A stretch of DNA of 41,078 nt from NCBI GenBank assembly GCA_028291055.1, contig JAQGIP010000046.1, forward strand, positions 1 to 41,078, read 5' to 3'. Shown piece by piece: positions 39,392 to 41,078 of this stretch. A program made the translations under genes and the position numbers. Position 1 is the stretch's first letter, and the number at the start of each line of letters is the position of its first letter. Source of the DNA: Caulobacter sp. Lineage in GTDB: Bacteria > Pseudomonadota > Alphaproteobacteria > Caulobacterales > Caulobacteraceae. Under the pieces are notes generated by a model. The model made no database searches, had not been told where the DNA came from, and saw nothing but the letters and a program-made list of their open reading frames with translations.

Positions 39392-40201
39392 ATGAATCAA
39401 CCCCCAAATAAACCTACCGCCCTGATCACCGGCGCCTCCTCCGGCATCGGCGCCGTCTATGCCGACCGCCTGGCCAAGCGCGGCCACGACCTGGTGCTGG
39501 TGGCCCGCGACGAGGCCCGCCTGACCGCCCTGGCCGCCAAATTGACCGCCGAGACCGGCGTGAAGGTCGACGTCTTGCGCGCCGACCTGACCGTGAAGGC
39601 CGACCTCAAGGCCGTGGAACAGCGCCTCGCGTCCGACCCCTCCATCGCCCTGCTGATCAACAACGCCGGCGCGGCGGGCGAGGGCGGCTTCGAGGGCGCG
39701 GACATCGACAAGCTCGAACAACTCATCGCGCTCAACGTCACGGCGGTCACCCGGCTGGCGGCCGCGGCGGCCCAGGCCTTCGTGCCGCGCGGCGGCGGCG
39801 CCATCGTCAATGTCGCCTCCGTGGTGGCCTATATGCCGGAGGTCTTCCCGGGCATCTACAGCGCCACCAAGGCCTATGTGGTCAACCTGTCGAAGTCGCT
39901 GCAGGCAGAACTGGGCCCCAAGGGTCTCTACGTCCAGGCCCTGCTGCCGGCCGCCACGGCCACGGAGATCTGGGAGCGCTCGGGCCGCTCGGTCGCCGAC
40001 CTGACCCCCGGCACGGTGATGGCGACGGATGACCTGGTCGATGCGGCCCTGGTCGGCTTCGACCGTGGCGAGCTGATCACCCTGCCGTCACTTCAGGACG
40101 CTGCCCCGTTCGAAGCGCTCGAGGCGGGCCGTATGGCGCTGATGGGAGGCTTCGGCAACGAGCGCCCGGCCCCGCGCTACCGGCAGGTGGTGGAGGCCTA
40201 G
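39392..40201 (+). CDS. SDR family oxidoreductase (DltE-like)
   Basis: Classical SDR of 269 residues. TGASSGIG near residue 14 binds NAD(P)H; NNAGAAG follows near 92, and the catalytic Ser-Tyr-Lys are in NVASVVAYMPEVFPGIYSATKAYV. The C-terminal part after about 190 (WERSGRSVADLTPGTVM) is that of the DltE/COG0300 group, which acts on diverse carbonyl substrates. GGAGA is upstream of the ATG at 39392. It follows the Crp/Fnr gene with a 107-nt gap, so it may be regulated by it. Its TAG stop pairs with the TAG stop of the convergent HMG-CoA lyase gene (shared CTAG). Confidence 0.9.
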   Translation: MNQPPNKPTALITGASSGIGAVYADRLAKRGHDLVLVARDEARLTALAAKLTAETGVKVDVLRADLTVKADLKAVEQRLASDPSIALLINNAGAAGEGGFEGADIDKLEQLIALNVTAVTRLAAAAAQAFVPRGGGAIVNVASVVAYMPEVFPGIYSATKAYVVNLSKSLQAELGPKGLYVQALLPAATATEIWERSGRSVADLTPGTVMATDDLVDAALVGFDRGELITLPSLQDAAPFEALEAGRMALMGGFGNERPAPRYRQVVEA

Positions 40202-41078
40202 GCCGCCACGGGCCTGGGGAATCCGCCGGCCTTCGCCACCGAGGAGGCCGGCGCCTTGCCGATCCGTCCGCTGATCCACTGGGCGGTGGCGACCAGGGCG
40301 TCCAGGTCCAGGCCGGTGTCGAAGCCGGCGCGTTCCAGCATATAAACCAGGTCCTCGGTGCCGATGTTGCCGGTGGCGTTGGGGGCGAAGGGGCAGCCGC
40401 CCAGGCCGCCGACGCTGGCGTCCAGCACATCGACCCCGGCCTCGATGCTGGCATAGGCGTTGGCCAGGCCGGTGTTGCGGGTGTCGTGGAAGTGGACGCG
40501 CAGGCGCGCATCGGGGGCGGCCAGGCGCACGGCCTCCATGCGCTTGCGCACCGTCCAGGGATCAGCCACCCCGATGGTGTCGGCGATGGCGATTTCGGGG
40601 ATGCCCAGGGCATGGGCCTCTCGCACCACGGCCACCACCTGGTCCTGCGTCACCTCCCCGTCGAAGGGGTCGCCGAAGGCCACCGACACGGTCATGGTGA
40701 TGGGCGGCCCGCCCTCGGCCTTTTGCCGCCCCGCGATGGCGGCCAGGGTCGCCAGCTGTTCGGCCACCGAGGCGCCCTGGTTCCTGATCCCGAAGCCGTC
40801 GGAGGCGCAGACCACCACATTGGCCTCGTCGCAGCCGGCCGCCACGCAGCGCTCCCAACCCTTCTCGTTCAGCACCAGTCCGATGCGCGAGCGGCCGGAC
40901 TGGTGGGGCAGGGCGGCGGAGATCTCCTCGGCGCCCGCCATCTGCGGCACCCGCCTCGGGTTGACGAAGGAGACGGTCTCCATGCGTCGGGCGCCGGCCG
41001 CCTCCAGCCGGGCGATGAACTCGAGCTTCTGATCGACTTCGAGGATCGCCTTCTCGTTCTGCAGCCCGTCGCGCGGGC
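40198..41078 (-). CDS. Hydroxymethylglutaryl-CoA lyase, partial (N-terminus off the right edge)
   Basis: Splits HMG-CoA into acetyl-CoA and acetoacetate, or acts in leucine and related branched-acid catabolism. 292 residues are visible; only about the first ten are missing. The start of the visible part reads PRDGLQNEK, which is the HMGL/DRE-TIM signature (substrate-binding Arg and Asp). HFHDTRNTGLAN carries the metal-binding HxH. The catalytic Cys lies in GLGGCPFAP, followed by NIGTEDLVYML. Apart from the right edge, the gene looks intact. Liu genes for leucine degradation may follow outside the window. Its stop shares CTAG with the SDR gene. Confidence 0.95.
   Translation of the reverse strand, partial: PRDGLQNEKAILEVDQKLEFIARLEAAGARRMETVSFVNPRRVPQMAGAEEISAALPHQSGRSRIGLVLNEKGWERCVAAGCDEANVVVCASDGFGIRNQGASVAEQLATLAAIAGRQKAEGGPPITMTVSVAFGDPFDGEVTQDQVVAVVREAHALGIPEIAIADTIGVADPWTVRKRMEAVRLAAPDARLRVHFHDTRNTGLANAYASIEAGVDVLDASVGGLGGCPFAPNATGNIGTEDLVYMLERAGFDTGLDLDALVATAQWISGRIGKAPASSVAKAGGFPRPVAA

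Noticed and set aside
38435..40201. A 588-residue SDR fusion
   Set aside because: Residues before the ATG at 39392 are out of frame with the Crp/Fnr gene and biased to Arg/Pro. The SDR start with GGAGA upstream is sufficient.

Overview
The window is a GC-rich (by eye well above 60 percent) chromosomal segment of an alphaproteobacterium, most likely a member of the Caulobacteraceae (Phenylobacterium/Caulobacter type). This rests on the rpmH-rnpA-yidC-engB order, an RpoH of about 295 residues with the alphaproteobacterial form of the RpoH box, the folE/hisI/cysS/iscU-like/yidD/thrS neighbourhood, and many oxidoreductase genes of the kind these genera carry. No rRNA, tRNA, CRISPR array, phage gene or transposase was recognised.

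Layout. 1-2980 (minus): translation and membrane-insertion block rpmH, rnpA, yidC, engB (engB runs off the left edge). 3089-9965 (mostly minus): accessory metabolism with an MDR quinone reductase, an alpha/beta hydrolase with a TetR regulator, a flavin monooxygenase, a secreted Cys-rich protein, an enoyl/dienoyl-CoA reductase-like SDR and a DUF72 protein. 9962-12253: a patch with lower GC and less familiar genes: an unknown protein overlapping the DUF72 gene, an Ala-rich lipoprotein and a large coiled-coil inner-membrane protein. 12234-19843: amino-acid and peptide catabolism, namely L-serine dehydratase, an M28 peptidase, a three-gene unit (Ser/Thr dehydratase-like, D-threonine/3-hydroxyaspartate aldolase-like, SDR) and a divergent M20 amidohydrolase. 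19840-24401: a membrane protein, purA, a degenerate receiver protein, rpoH and a lipoprotein. 24405-29905: rluD coupled to an encapsulin-type ferritin, a PhoD phosphatase, a GT2-GtrA fusion, hisI and a LysE exporter. 30007-37256: a DUF817 protein, folE, cysS, a GIY-YIG nuclease, then the tightly packed SRPBCC, iscU-like, yidD, thrS operon. 37681-41078: a TauD/TfdA dioxygenase, a Crp/Fnr regulator, an SDR and the start of an HMG-CoA lyase gene (cut by the right edge).

Many genes are packed with 4-nt ATGA stop/start overlaps, so coupled translation is common. The gene-free gaps are largely filled by several families of palindromic intergenic repeats, here called A (4080-4188, 22683-22823, 33371-33403, 33808-33949, 37396-37430), B (8949-9167, 30848-30903, 37261-37331), C (15452-15568), D (37516-37656) and E (30945-31168).

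The most interesting items are the encapsulin-type ferritin that lacks both a visible encapsulin neighbour and a C-terminal cargo tag, the small GIY-YIG nuclease gene bracketed by family A palindromes, a beta-hydroxyaspartate-type dehydratase/aldolase pair outside the usual bhc arrangement, a receiver domain with Glu in place of the phospho-Asp, an rnpA frame that seems to need a CTG start, and the nested repeat E that supplies the tail of the DUF817 protein.
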